64,000 nucleotides of DNA from Nectonema munidae (lineage: Eukaryota > Nematomorpha > Nectonematoida > Nectonematidae). Location of the stretch: the NCBI GenBank assembly GCA_030549495.1, contig JAUIRK010000077.1, forward strand, positions 186,001 through 250,000, in the 5' to 3' direction. Made by a program: the position numbers and the translations under genes. Positions 24,661-36,325 of the stretch are shown here, piece by piece. How positions within the stretch are numbered: position 1 is the stretch's first letter; each line of letters opens with the position of its first letter. The notes under the pieces were generated by a model that was not told the DNA's origin, did no database searches, and was given only the letters and a program-made list of their open reading frames with translations.

Positions 24661-26182
24661 GACTTTTCGTTGATTCAGATAGTTCTGTTTTTGATACCTC
24701 TTCCCCCAAGAAAAAATCACGCCTACAAAAAAAATATGAGCAATCTTATAAAAGTGAGTGGGAGAAAAAGTTAAGCTGGCTGAAAAGTGGTGAATCAGAA
24801 GGTACAACCTTTTGTAAATTATGCTCTAAAAAGCTATTGGTTGGTAAGGGTGAAATTAAAGACCTCGAAAAACATGCTAAAACTACAATCCACGTTAAAA
24901 AAGAAAAAACTGTAATAAGGGAAACAGAAAAAAAAAGCTTTCAAGTCTTTTACCAAAGAAAAATGTCAAGATCCAGTCAACAAATCAGAGGTTATTTTTT
25001 GCAATTGGATGGTGGAGCAGAACTTATCTTTTCTTCTCGCTGATCATTTTTCCAAACTTTTACCGAAATTGTGTCCTGATTCGGAAATTGCAAAAAAATT
25101 TCAATGGAAACGAACTTAAGCAACATGTATTATTAAGTCTGCGATGGCTCCCTACCTTGAAAATCAAACCATAAACTCCATGAAAAGCAATTAAGCATGC
25201 AGCAATTTTATGTAGAGTGTACGATACCTCTCCTTATTCTGTCAAAGTGAGGTTTTATGCTCTACTACCATTCTCTAACGCCACCGATGAAGAATTGTTC
25301 CGTATCATGGATGAGAAACTGAAAAAGGATGGTGTGAGATATGAAAAGCTTAATGGCTGGAATTCAGATGGAGCGGCCGCAATGTTGGGAACAAGAAACT
25401 CTGTTGTTTCACGTCTGAAAAATCGACAGCCAGCACTCTTTGTTTTGCATTGTGTTTGCCATTTTGCGCATTTTTGTGCTTGCTGCGCATCCAAGGCATT
25501 TCCAAATCACCTTGAAGAATTGCTCGTCGACATCTATTACTTTTTTCACCGTAGTGGCAAACGTATTAGTAAGTTAATTGCTACTCTAAGAGAATTAATA
25601 TTTTTGTTTTATCATTTTGTAAATTTTTTTCAGCTCAGTATGAGGAATTTCAGGAGTTTGTAGAAGCACAACCTCACACTTTTCTAAAACCAGCCCAAAC
25701 AAGCTCGAAATGTGTTCGGAAAGAATTGTTGAACAATGGCCAGCTCTTCTTTATTTTTTCTGCTCTCACGAAGAACAAGAAATGAATAAAAAAATTAAAA
25801 ACATAATTGAGCATCTTAAAAATCCTATCAATAAAGCATATTTAATTCTACCGATATTCAATCGCTTCAATGTTTTGTTCCAGGTATTACCTATTTTTTC
25901 TAAGCTTGTAGTCTAACATATTGAAATATTTATTTAAGTCTCCAAAGCGAAATATACATACACGATTGCCTGAAATGCAGATCACAGTTTCTTATTTTTC
26001 TCTTCTTTAGCATGATCAACAATATTAAAACAAATAAAAGAAATCAGCTGCATCTTTCAACAATATCAGGGCTTCTGTATGTCAAAACTAATGACCCAGG
26101 TGTACATTGTTACAACTACGATCCGCCAGAAAGTATCGTTAAAATTTCATTTTCCGTTATTCCAAAAGCATCAAACAATTAA
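24661..26182 (+). mobile_element. hAT-like transposase gene with BED zinc finger and spliceosomal introns, decayed
   Basis: After an acceptor-like ttattaaaaattttag comes an exon with a lysine-rich stretch and a BED finger (SEWEKKLSWLK, TFCKLCSKKLL, then H of LEKHAKTTIH, ~24740-24890). Beyond a damaged section, 25217-25568 reads LNGWNSDGAAAMLGTRNSVV and VLHCVCHFAHFCACCASKAF, the hAT core around a catalytic Asp and the CxxH motif. A 65-bp intron follows, then QYEEFQEFVEAQPHTFLKPA (25634 on). After a one-base shift near 25700, with the RW signature lost, come CSERIVEQWPALLYFF and NRFNVLFQ, closed by a donor (CAG then GTATTACC) at 25884. An exon after 'ttctcttctttag' at 26011 reads KTNKRNQLHLSTISGLLYVK and ends in TAA at 26182, like the C-terminus of this group. 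Exons 2 and 3 do not join in frame, so an intervening exon may be lost. Related to uncharacterised BED/hAT-like proteins of invertebrates. Confidence 0.72.
25569..25633 (+). other. 65-bp intron within the BED transposase gene
   Basis: Donor ATTA then GTAAGTTAAT, acceptor AAATTTTTTTCAG. Removing it turns AAA CGT ATT A plus CT CAG TAT GAG into KRITQYEEFQEF, which continues the family alignment, whereas reading through does not. This is strong evidence that the element uses host splicing. Confidence 0.8.
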
Positions 26183-26939
26183 ATATTTAAATAGTTTTTT
26201 TCAAATAAATTTAATTTTCAATCAAAAATAGTATGGAAGAACCGCTGTTCATTAAAAATATTGAATCTACGGATTTTTAGGACATGTTTTACGGATTTTT
26301 GATAAATTTTGCCTCCCAAGAGTGCTATTCCTATGGCCTTACTTACACGAAATATGCAGTCTAATATTTATTGCTAAAAAATATACGGATAAAAATTATG
26401 TTATGTATTTTATGTCTAATGATTTTAGAAGTCGTTATTTTGTAAATGCAATCTATAGTGGTAGATAAACTATACAGTTGTCCCCAATGCAATAACATTT
26501 CATCAGAGGAAAAATTAAAAAATTTTTTGGATAATTAAAATTATTTGAATTATGTTTATAAAGTTACAATATAATTATTCTAAACAAACAATAAAACTTG
26601 ATAAAAGGATTTGTTTATAACAATCCAATTATACAAGAATTTAAGTCCATGAGTTTGGACGAAAATAAATTTAAAAAAAAATTTCTACTTTATTTTGATT
26701 TTATAATTAAATGCATTAGTGCTATCCTCATTTTAATAATATCTCTATTCAATGGCCAAATTAAGAGACCGAAAAGTTCTTAAAAGGAGTATGTGGTTGA
26801 GAAAAAGAAAAAATTTATTTCAACAAAAAATTTGGTCCACAAAAAACATAAAAACTATATATTTTTTTTCACAATGACTATAACATTTTTATTAATTATA
26901 GACACGCATTAAATGTAAAAATATCATTAGCCAAAAATG
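26183..26939. other. A+T-rich interval without a recognisable gene
   Basis: Only a short hydrophobic 61-codon frame at 26598-26783 with no family resemblance. No transposon end was recognised, although the right end of the BED element should lie here. Confidence 0.35.
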
Positions 26940-28640
26940 GCCGTTATTATATTTTTGAGTGGTTGTATGGGAGCACGGAGAGAGAGGCTTAGCGAAGGAG
27001 AAGAAAAGACACAAATATTTTTGCCATCAAGATAGGTAGGTAGAGAGGTAGGAGATATCTAAGCACTTTCCAACGTAGGTTGATATGCTTGCGTAATTTG
27101 CTAACTTGGGGATTAATAAGAATAGGAAGTGAGTTTATGATCTAAAATAGAAATAAGAAAGTTTTAGTGAGGATGTGAAAAGTATGATCTACGTTGCTTG
27201 TGTATGGTTATCCATATGTTTGGATATTGTTTGATGAGGGTGGAGTTAAGTGTTGGTGGGTAGAGAGGAATGGTTCTATCATATTAAGGAAGAGAGAGAT
27301 CTGTTGAATCATCTTAGGGTATGATAGGAAGTTTAGTAAAGAGGAGGGAAGATTTTTAAAATGTAAATATGTTTTTTTAATGAATTTGGTTCTTTCAGAT
27401 GAAAGTATTGGAAAGTAGAGAATAATCTGATTTGCAGTTTCAATATGAGTGCAGCCAAATCTGCAAAAAGTGTTAGAGTGTAAATTAAAATTATAGAAGT
27501 AGGCATAAGACGGGCAATGTGAGGTGAACATTTTATTATGTTACGAGGAAGAGTAATGTTTTTATTTAGTGCAAATTAGGATAAAGGTGTAGGTATGTTG
27601 TTTGAGTAAATTATTCATTTGTAATTGAGTTATTTATGGATGTTTTAAAGGTGGTTAAAAGAAAGGCAGGGGTTAAAATATTCTGTGACGGTATGGATGT
27701 ATATTTGGATAAGACGTCTACCAAAAAATTCTCAAAGGAGGAGGTTAAGAATTTGTGTTGGCATATTTGAGTTGTGTAAGGGGTGGCTTTCGATGCGAGA
27801 CTAGGGGTATGGGTGTAGTTGCGGTAAAATTTGTTAGTAAGTAAGTTGTGGCATATATTGTTGAAGAAGATAATTTAAAAAGGTGAATGTAAGGGAGATG
27901 GAGTTGAGTAAAGATTGGTGAAGTTATATAGTACTAGTGTAGAGTTAAAGTAGATAGTTATTTTTTAATTATGGTTTTCTTTAGGTTTAGGGTAAGGATA
28001 GGGTATGTGTAAGAAGCTCAAGTTTTGATGTAGAAGTATGGTGAAATGCGTTTGTGATTGTGAGTAAACATAATGTGTGTATTTTGTAGAGATAGGTTAG
28101 TATGACTGGAAGTATGATAGATTTGTGGATGAAACCCCTACTTATACGAGATTGTTTTTCTGAGAGAAAATAAGTTGGTGATAGTTTCGTGTTGTTATTT
28201 TCAAGGGGCAAGTGTAAATTTTAAATTCGATTGGAATGTGACGCCTAGATATTTTATGTATGGATCAGGAGTGATTGATGTTCATGTGTTTAGGTTCAGT
28301 GGTAGTGGAGTTATTCTTTTCGTGTGAAGTCTATAAGTTTTAGTTTATCTAAGTTGAACGAGATTTTATAGTTGGTGACCATTGTTTTTATTTGTGTGAT
28401 TAGATTTGCAATTTGATTGATGTTGTTTAGTTCTTGCGTATTTGAGAAGGTAAATAATATATCATCGCAGTAGCATTGGGCAAATTCGGAGTTTGAGTTG
28501 ATGAAATTACGAATGGGGTTAATGAGAATTAGCCATAAGATGTCTGATAGGCTACCTCCTTGTGGAGTAGAGAGAGTTAATTTCTGGATATATGTATTGT
28601 TGTTGTCTTGCAGGTTAAGAATGTACTTTTGAAGATACAC
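26940..28640 (-). mobile_element. 5'-truncated LINE with RNase H domain, copy 1
   Basis: The minus-strand translation starts inside the reverse transcriptase: 28311-28661 holds LTLSTPQGGSLSD and AQCYCDDILFTFSN, the PQG and YxDD motifs. Further 3', the plus-strand copy of the same family (28641-33147) shows RNase H; here the matching stretch survives only in pieces. Near the end, 27208-27531 reads SHCPSYAYFYNFN, FCRFGCTHIETANQIILYFP, a C-terminal zinc-knuckle-like region of Cys and His. RNase H-bearing LINEs with this order belong to the I/R1-like group, but the clade is not fixed here. The copy has several stops and frame changes and is dead. Its 3' tail, running to about 26940, extends further than that of copy 2. 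Confidence 0.8.
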
Positions 28641-29474
28641 ACAAAAAACATACAGCATCACTTACCAACCTTCTTTCATGCAATCAAGATTTAATATTTA
28701 TCAACCACCCTTCACTCAACACTCTATTTCCCGCTGACACAAATGTAACTGACAATATTACCCATACACTTATTAGAGTGGAAACAAAAGCATATCTACT
28801 AAATAACACCATTGACTCAGACCCAGAAATCACAATCAATAAGCTAAACAAAATCATATATTCCATGAAACCCAAATCTAGGAGCCTTGATTTCATCCCC
28901 ATTAAACATGTAAAAAAATCCTACCACATACTACACCCTCATCTCCTCAACATTTTCAACGTCTGCCTCCAACTAAGCTATTTCCCAACTAAATTAGTGC
29001 TAATCTCCAAACCAAATTGCAACCATAATTCAATAAAAACTGGCGACTAATTTGTCTATTACCAACCCTAGGCAAAATCATTGGAAAAATTCTACGAAAG
29101 CGCATAATCCATTACATCCCTAAAAATAAACTAATACACCCGAATCAATTCCCATATTTACCAAATAAAAACCTAACTCTGTACCTAGAAAAACACTAAA
29201 TAACAAAAATAGCGCAATAACTACATTTCTAGACATCGAAAATGCATTCAACGCAGCATGGCAACCTGCAATCATCAACATCCTTATCGATAAACTACCC
29301 TACAACCATAATCAAATTCGTAAACAACTATCTTCAAAAGTGCATTGTCAAAACTAACACTCTCTACTCCGTAAGGGGGAAGCTTATCAGACATCCTATG
29401 GCTAAACCTCATCAACCCCATTTTTAATTTCATCAACTAAAACTCCAACTTTGCCCAATGTTAGTCTGATAATA

Positions 29475-29965
29475 TCAGTAGAACCTACGTTTTACGTACC
29501 CTGATTTTACGTTCCCTGGATTTTATGGCCTCGCCAAATGATCGATGACGTCATCTTTTTGGTCATTAAATGCATTATTAATACGTTTTTTCTTTGTGAT
29601 TTTATGTATTAAAAAGTTTATAAAGGTTAATAAATTATTGTCTTTCAGTTTTATTTCACTATGAGTAATTTAAATAACGCTAATTAGATCGCAAAACAAT
29701 GCATCAGAGCTTCTGTACACTGATATTTTTTATTTAAGACTTTATTATGAAAATAGCTCAACTTCAGGGATGATCATCTAACTTCACTGTAGTAGTCTTC
29801 TTTAGCTGCCATAGTCCCTCACGTAGTACACGGTGTGACCATGTGTGATCCAGGCTAGGATTTTCGTGTTGTATTTCAATTTAAAGGTCAACCTGGATTT
29901 TACGAATCCTACGTTTTACGTCCGCTGTTCGGTCCCATGCCGTACGTAAAACGTAGGTTCTAGTG
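29475..29965. mobile_element. pogo/Tigger-type non-autonomous transposon (~490 bp) inside a LINE
   Basis: Ends read tCAGTAGAACCTACGTTTTA and, reverse-complemented on the right, CACTAGAACCTACGTTTTA, like Tigger termini. The flanks are TA at 29473-29474 and TA at 29966-29967. Copy 1 of the LINE shows the uninterrupted site (gatgatatattatttacc on its sense strand), confirming that a single TA was duplicated. The interior has no transposase frame and carries repeated 'ACGTTTTACG' and 'GGATTTTA' motifs near both ends. Confidence 0.9.
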
Positions 29966-30533
29966 TATTATTTATCTTCTCAAATACGCACGAACTAAAC
30001 AACACTAAGAACACTGCATATCTAATCACACAAATACAAATAATGGCCACCAATTACAAAATTTCCTTCAACTTAGATAAACTAAAACTTATACACTTCA
30101 CACAAAAAAGAATAACTCAACTACAACTGAAACTAAACATATCAACATTACTCACTCCTGAACCACACATAGAATATCTAGGCGTCACATTACAAACCAA
30201 TCTAAAATTTACACTTCACCTCAAAAACATATACACAAAACTCTCACTAACTCTATTCTCTCTCAGAAAAGCCATTTCATATAAGTGAGGTCTTCATCCA
30301 AAAATCTCAAAGTACATCAACAAATCTATCATACTTCCAGTCATACAATATGGCTCACTCGCTTGGGGAAGTTCACTCAAATTCCAGAACTGACAAACCT
30401 ATCTCAACAAAATACATCGCATATGCTTACTCACAATCACAAACGCATTTCACACTACTTCTACGTCAAAACTTGAACTTCTCACACATACCCTACCCTT
30501 AAACCTAAAGAAAAACATAATTAAAAATATCTA

Positions 30534-31989
30534 CCGTAAAGTTCGGCTTATAAGACCCCCCCTAAATAACACAAAGTAAAAAATTGAATTATACTTATTT
30601 TCGGCGTATAAGACCCTGTAACAAAAATACAAAAATTAAAAAAACGTATCTACTAATATCTTTTTAATTTACAAAAAATCGCTTATATTTAAGAAAATAT
30701 ATCGAAAAAATTAACTCGCAACAAAACATTTTAAAAACAAAATTTATTAATTTAAAAAACACCACTCAGCAAAGACTATCTTCTGAATCTGTTTTGTTTA
30801 ATTGATCAATCAATTCTTCATCAACTTCAGTTAAGAAATCGTCATATGGATCTTCACCATCAGACACTCTTATCTCAGTTTTCCGGTCTTCATTTTCCCA
30901 AATGATTATATCTTCAGTGCCATCTATTGCATTAGAAATACATTTAAGAATATTCAACAATTGAAGGCTTAAGTCATTCCATGCTTTGTCAACAAATTCA
31001 CAAAGAGTATAGTGTGAAGGAGGACGCATATTTCCATTTTTTGTGGGAAACATAATTTTTGGCATCAATTTTCGCTTAAAAATAACCATGGGTTTTAGCT
31101 TAGTTCCATCTGCTAAACAAGCTAAAACCACAGTAAAACATGTTTTTTTCGTGACCTGTCGTTTTTAAAAGAATAGTTTTTTCCCTTTTAAAGAAACAGT
31201 TCGATTTCCAACCATATCAAAATAGATCGGTGTTTCGCCCATATTTCCAATATTTGAAAGTGGATAGTTATATTCTTTGCGTTTATTTATTATAAATTTT
31301 TAAAGTTTAAAACTTTATTTTGACTTCTAATTACAAAGCCATTTCTCTTCATAAATCTATAGCACCATCATTTGGTAGCTTTAAAATTTTTTTGCTATGT
31401 CTTGATTTAATTTTGCCCATGAAGAGCAAAAATGTATTTTGGGTTACTACATAACCATTTTGACGCTTCTCTTTAATCATATTCGAAAAATTTTCTTCCA
31501 AGATGGGCCAATGCGCTTTTCCACTTCTCATTGCGCATTTTCTACGAGGTAATTTCTTTAAAATATTTTCTTTACTTTTCCAATCTCTTACCTTTTTAGT
31601 AGTAATATTGAATTTTCTTGCCTTAGCATGAATGGAGTTTTCGATAGAAAATTCAATCATTTTAAGTTTATAACCTGTTTCATAAGATCTTCTTTGAGAG
31701 AAAACCATTTAAAAAAATATTGATTAAGCTTGAGTAAAAAAACTAGGATAAAAAATTATGAAAAAAAATTTTTGTAAAATATTTTATTTATAAAAAATAT
31801 TACAAAAGTTTCTAAAAAAAATTTTATTAATAAAAAATATTAAGGATAATTTCAAACCGTACTAATTAAAAAATTTTTTTTTTATAATTTTTTAAACTAA
31901 GATTTTTTACTTTGGCGTATAAGACCCTCTCTTAATTTTAAGACTGATATTTACCTATGAAAAGGGGTCTTATAAGCCGAACTTTACGG
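30534..31989 (-). mobile_element. pogo-group DNA transposon (1456 bp) with transposase remnant, inside a LINE
   Basis: The termini are ~26-bp inverted repeats starting CCGTAAAGTTCGGCTTATAA. TA at 30532-30533 and at 31990-31991 is the target duplication; joining the flanks restores the LINE sequence seen in copy 1 (ataacTAtctact there, atatcTAtctaca here). A second inner copy of 'GGCGTATAAGACCCT' lies near each end (30603, 31914), so the termini have a nested subterminal repeat. The element encodes a POGK-like transposase on the minus strand (30766-31708). Confidence 0.92.
30766..31708 (-). pseudogene. pogo/POGK-like transposase, internally deleted
   Basis: The N-terminal frame (31349-31708, 119 codons) reads RRSYETGYKLKMIEFSIEN, KFNITTKKVRDWKSKE, then CAMRSGKAHWPILEENF: a helix-turn-helix followed by a CENP-B-type DNA-binding domain. 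After a break, the minus strand gives NIGNMGETPIYFDMVGNRT (near 31240), where the first catalytic Asp of the DDE triad (usual NMDETP) is Gly. Then VLACLADGTKLKPMVIFKRK opens the frame 30766-31131. Directly after KIMFPTKNG it jumps to the C-terminal tail (FVDKAWNDLS, CISNAIDGTEDIIIWENED), so the remaining catalytic residues are deleted. It could not be active. Confidence 0.85.
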
Positions 31990-33147
31990 TATCTACATTT
32001 CACTCTAAGCCAGCAACACATAACTTTACGAATCTTTACTCAATTCACCCCTCCCCTTCGCTCACTTTTTTGAATACCCTTCTTGAACAATATATGCCAC
32101 AACTTACTCACTACCAAGTTTAACCACAACTACACCCATACTCCCTAGTCCATCCATTGAAAGTTACCTCATACACAACTCAAATATGCCGCCAATTATC
32201 AGTACTCAACCCCATAAAACACCAACGCAATTCAAATGCACACCAACAACTCTCAATTTTTACCGACGGTTCAAAATCACGTAACAAAGCAACACCTGCT
32301 TGCGCTTTTTTAATCACAATACAAATATTCCTTTCTTGACAGACAATAACATCTTCGCATATGAAACTGCAGCCCTAGCCCTCCTAACATAATGCAACTG
32401 CATTATTGATAACCTAATCATCTTTACATCCAAATTCAAGCTCATAATATTTTTCACAGACTCACAAAACATAATCAAAGACCTAAAAGTGGACAGAAAA
32501 ATTCCGCTTCCAACACTAAGCCTAGCCAAAAATTTAATTAACCAAATTTTAATCATTTCTCAATTAAACTATTCTGGTGCCCCGCCCATTCCTCCTCCTT
32601 TGAGAATTTTTTGGTAGACCTCTTATCCAAATCCAGATCCCTAACATCACAACATATCTTAACCCCCAACAGCATAACAACTGAATAAAGCAACATAATA
32701 AGATGGCTCACCTCACATTGCACGTGTTATGCTTACTTCTATAATTTTAATTTGAACTCTAACCCTTTTTGCAGATTTGGCTTCCCTCATATTGAAACTT
32801 CAATTCACATTATCCTCTATTTTCCAATAATCTCATCAGAACGAACAAAACTCATTGAAAAAGCACATTTATATTTTAAAGATCTTCCCTCCTCTCTACT
32901 AAACTTCTTATCATACCCCAAGATCATTCAACACATGTCTCTCTTCCTTAATATAATAGAACCATTCTTTCCTACCCACCTACACTTAACTCCACCCATA
33001 TCAGGCACCATCTACAAGCAACCTAGATCTTACTTTTCACCTCTGCTTTCTTACTTCTATTTTAGATCATAAACTCACTTCCCATCCTTACAAATCCCAA
33101 AGTTAGCCATTGATGCAAGCATATCAACCTAGGTTGGAAAGTGCTTT

Positions 33148-34069
33148 TTTTTAAAATTGTTTATATCCACTAAAAATTAATGAGCTACTCATATTAACTT
33201 CTTTAGTAACTTCTGATGGTCGCATTTGGCCTCATGAGGTCATTTCTAAACTTCGTTTAATTTCCAGTATTTTATTACCAAAAGAATTTATAGTTATTTT
33301 CTTTGATATACTGTTTTTCTCTCTCTAAATGTTATATAAATCTATAATACTAAATGCTCATCTATTTTATCATATTCAGGTTTGTCCCAGAAAAAATCAA
33401 AAACAAAGTATATTTTTGTATTATTCTATATAGATACATTAGTATTGACACAAAATTTAAAAAGAAAGAGTAAAACTTTTATTCAAATAAAAATGAAATG
33501 ATAAATTTTCGATCATTATGGTGTTCAATGTATTACCAATTTCTGGAATGTATCTATATATTTATAAAGTTACACACATATACTGAAGATATTATCATTC
33601 GAATACTTAATTTACCATATGTTGGCTTTTTGTAAATAATGCATTTTCTCTCTTTCAAGGCAAATGAGAAGGATATTATAAATGTGCTAATTTTGATTTT
33701 TTCTTATGCTTTATTATCAGATTCTAAGATTTCACACACATAAATCACACATATTATGTGTATCTCAACTTAGACGATTCAACATTGTGTTATTTGATTC
33801 CTCTTATATTTTATATTTTGTTCTCACATATTCTTTTACTTCTTCATTTTATATGTTAATAATTATAAAAAGCCCTTATTGATATTAGGAACATTTAAAT
33901 AAGAGCTGCTGATGAAACTCTTAAGTTAATTCTAAAGTCGTCTTCTTTGTTCGGTCCTAAATGTGTTAATGTTATGTCGCAAAAAAAGCAAAGAATACAA
34001 AAGTTATTCCAGAACTTCAACATAGTCTTGTCGTGGAGGTTACTAAGTTGTCAAAAAAATAATAAAGAA
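33148..34069. other. A+T-rich interval without a recognisable gene
   Basis: No frame, RNA or transposon end recognised between the two LINE regions. Confidence 0.4.
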
Positions 34070-35650
34070 AGTGAATGTCAAGCGTTGAAAAATTTGGAAG
34101 CTAAGAGAGAGCGAGGTTAAGGAATTTTTTTCTGAAAGAATAAGCTGTTTATATAATCAAATGTATGAACAAAATTTGTGGGTTAGATACAAAGACTGTG
34201 CTTTGAGAGCTGCTGAAAAAGTATGTGGGGTAAGTAAGGGTAAAACTCAACATGGTAGGCAAAAAGATGTCCAGGATGCTATTCGAAGAAGAAAGATAGA
34301 TTTAAGATTGGTGAAAACAAGACGTTATATGAAACTAAGAAGTTGGCGAAAAAGATGTATCAAAAGCAATAAAAAAAAGAAACAGTTGGATCAAATGAAT
34401 AAAAACAATGCTTCTTTATTGTAGAGTTTCAGAGGGTGTTTGTATGAGAAATAGAGATGGCAATATTGTATATTCCAAAGATGAACAATAAAAAGTTTGG
34501 AAAGAGCATATGGAAGTAATGATGAATAAAGAAAATCAATGGGATGGGGTTATAGATGCTGAAAAAACTGAAGGCCCAATACAACCCTTTGTAATAGAAT
34601 TTGAGAAGGCTTTGGAAGGTATAAAAAACGGTAAAGCTAGTGGCCCGTCTGGAATCGTAAAATAACATCTTGCTGCTTTTCAAAATGGGAAACAGATTAT
34701 TTTGCAAATAGCAAATATTTTGAAAAGAAGTGACATGCCAGAAGTATTAGTACGGTTATTGCGACTTACAAGAAGAAAGGTTTTGTAATGGAATGTAATT
34801 CTTACAGAGGTTTTAAGTTGAAAGAATTTTGTAACAAAGAATGAGAAATATCACTAAAATTAATGGAATGAAGTTTGGTTTAATGCCTAGTAAAGAAACA
34901 GTTCATGCCATATTTATTTTAAGAAGAATGCAAAATTGTAACATTGAAAGGAAGAAAAAATTATTTATGTGTTTCGTTGAAATAGAGAAAGCATTTGATA
35001 GAGTACAGAGAAAAGTTATTGAATCAGCTTTGTAGAAAATAAATGTATTAGAAAAATTTGTTCAAGAAGTGAAGTTAAATAAAGATGCTAAGGCAAGAGT
35101 TCAAATTGGTAATGAGCATATTGAAGAATTTAATGTTAAAGTAAGAGTGCATCAAGTGGCTGTACTTTCTACGTTCCTTTTTCTTTTAATGGGTTGGATG
35201 TAATATCTGAAACAGAACGAAAAGTTAATTTGTATCAACTTTTGTATTGAAATGATTTCGTTCGGATGTCAGAAATGATGGACGAGTACTAAGAAACTAA
35301 ATTCAACTTTTGGAAATCTAATTTTGAGAAAAAAGGCTTGAAGGTAAACCTCAGAAAAAAATATTGGCTTGTGGAAGTGAAATGGTGCAGAACTGCAAGC
35401 CAAAGTCGATCCTTGTGGAAAGAGAGCGAAACTAAACTGTATAAGGATGCAAATCCTGTCACAAGTTGATACATGCATGCTATGCTTACAAAAAAAAACA
35501 AAATGAAGCAATTTTTTAAGCGAATTAGAAAGGGCAAAAATGTTTGTTTCTTGGACGATACAATCAGTAAACAGGGAGGAAGCGAGCTGCGGGTTTTAGA
35601 ACAGTAAGATTTGGGTGGAACACATTTAATACGTCGTCCTCCATTCTATG
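34070..35650 (+). mobile_element. RTE-like LINE remnant (reverse transcriptase)
   Basis: In order on the plus strand, in shifting frames: an endonuclease-RT linker (34161-34424, AAEKVCGVSKGK, RRRKIDLRLVKTRR); NGKASGPSGI-like text at ~34627; NSYRGFKL near 34800; MKFGLMPSKETVHAIFIL (34868 on) and FMCFVEIEKAFDRVQRKVI (34967 on), the RT A-box; a damaged 'VHQVAVLSTFLF' that stands for VHQGSALSPFLF (~35147); then KGLKVNLRK (~35332). The A box with EKAFDRVxR and the VHQGS box point to the RTE clade. At least several stops and frame changes; dead. It ends just downstream of the zinc-finger gene's 3' end, in opposite orientation. Confidence 0.8.
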
Positions 35651-36122
35651 TGGAAAAAAGTACACTCTCAGTCAAAATGTAAGAATAATAATTTATTAGG
35701 TTTTGATTTAAAAAATAAAGCTAGGTTTTGTTTTATAAAATCAATCAATATGAACATTTTTAGAAGAAAATAAATTTAATAATAGCAATAAAAACTTACT
35801 TATATAAACAGTTATGTACATATGTACAAATATAAGAGGTATTAAAAGTAAGGGTATAATATTTATAAAATTTACATACACATATGCAAATAATAATTTT
35901 CAAAAAAAGTTAGATGCCATCTATATCGATAACAAAAGGAATAATAGAAGCAAAGATAGTAAATGTATACTTTCAAAAAACAATCAAACTTCTTTTACAT
36001 GTAAAACAAAATAAACAAAAAGAATTTAAGGTGGAGAAATATCTTCTTATATAGACTGGGCGTAAGTCAGGCATAATGAAAAATAGACGCACATAAAGAA
36101 ATAAATAAATAATTTTTTGAAA
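35651..36122. other. Probable 3' flank / 3' UTR of the zinc-finger gene
   Basis: No domain seen. A tttatt (AATAAA on the minus strand) near 35690 is a candidate polyadenylation signal about 430 bases beyond the stop codon at 36123-36125. Confidence 0.35.
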
Positions 36123-36325
36123 TCAGGAAGTTTTTTCGTCTAGTAATTTCGTTTGGGGAGATTTAGAAGTGAGTGATTGTTTCATTAGACGGATTTCATT
36201 GTTTGTAAGGAATCTACACTTTTTGGCAGAGAGATGTATGAAGTGGCGTGCCCTTAAGTGGCGCTTATAGGTGTTGCGTGTTTTGAACCAGAGATTGCAG
36301 CTTAAGCACGAGTAGGGGGTTTCTC
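36123..36325 (-). CDS. Zinc-finger gene, last exon with final finger and stop
   Basis: 203 bp to TGA; acceptor 'ttaatttatag'. With the previous exon's last base it forms the linker TGETPYSC, then CLSCNLWFKTRNTYKRH with LRARH (C-x2-C-x12-H-x4-H) and a lysine-rich tail. Confidence 0.88.

Larger units (their letters stand above)
28641..33147 (+). mobile_element. LINE with RNase H domain, copy 2, split by two DNA transposons
   Basis: Opposite orientation to copy 1 and starting at the same junction. It begins near the end of the endonuclease or linker (28700-29030; ITINKLNKIIYSMKPKSRSL), then RT pieces: NWRLICLLPTLGKIIGKIL at ~29040, TTFLDIENAFNAAWQPAI at ~29222, and a degraded PQG box (STP-GGSLSDILWL) at ~29365. 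The YxDD region is cut by the insertion at 29475-29965. RT resumes at 29968 (NYKISFNLDKLKLIHF, IEYLGVTLQTNLKFT). A second insertion occupies 30534-31989. RNase H follows: IFTDGSKSRNKATPACAF at ~32245, YETAALAL at ~32362, FFTDSQNIIKDLK at ~32452. The end has FCRFGFPHIETSIHIILYFP (32770 on). Many stops; dead. It ends near 33147 in a T-rich stretch. Confidence 0.85.
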
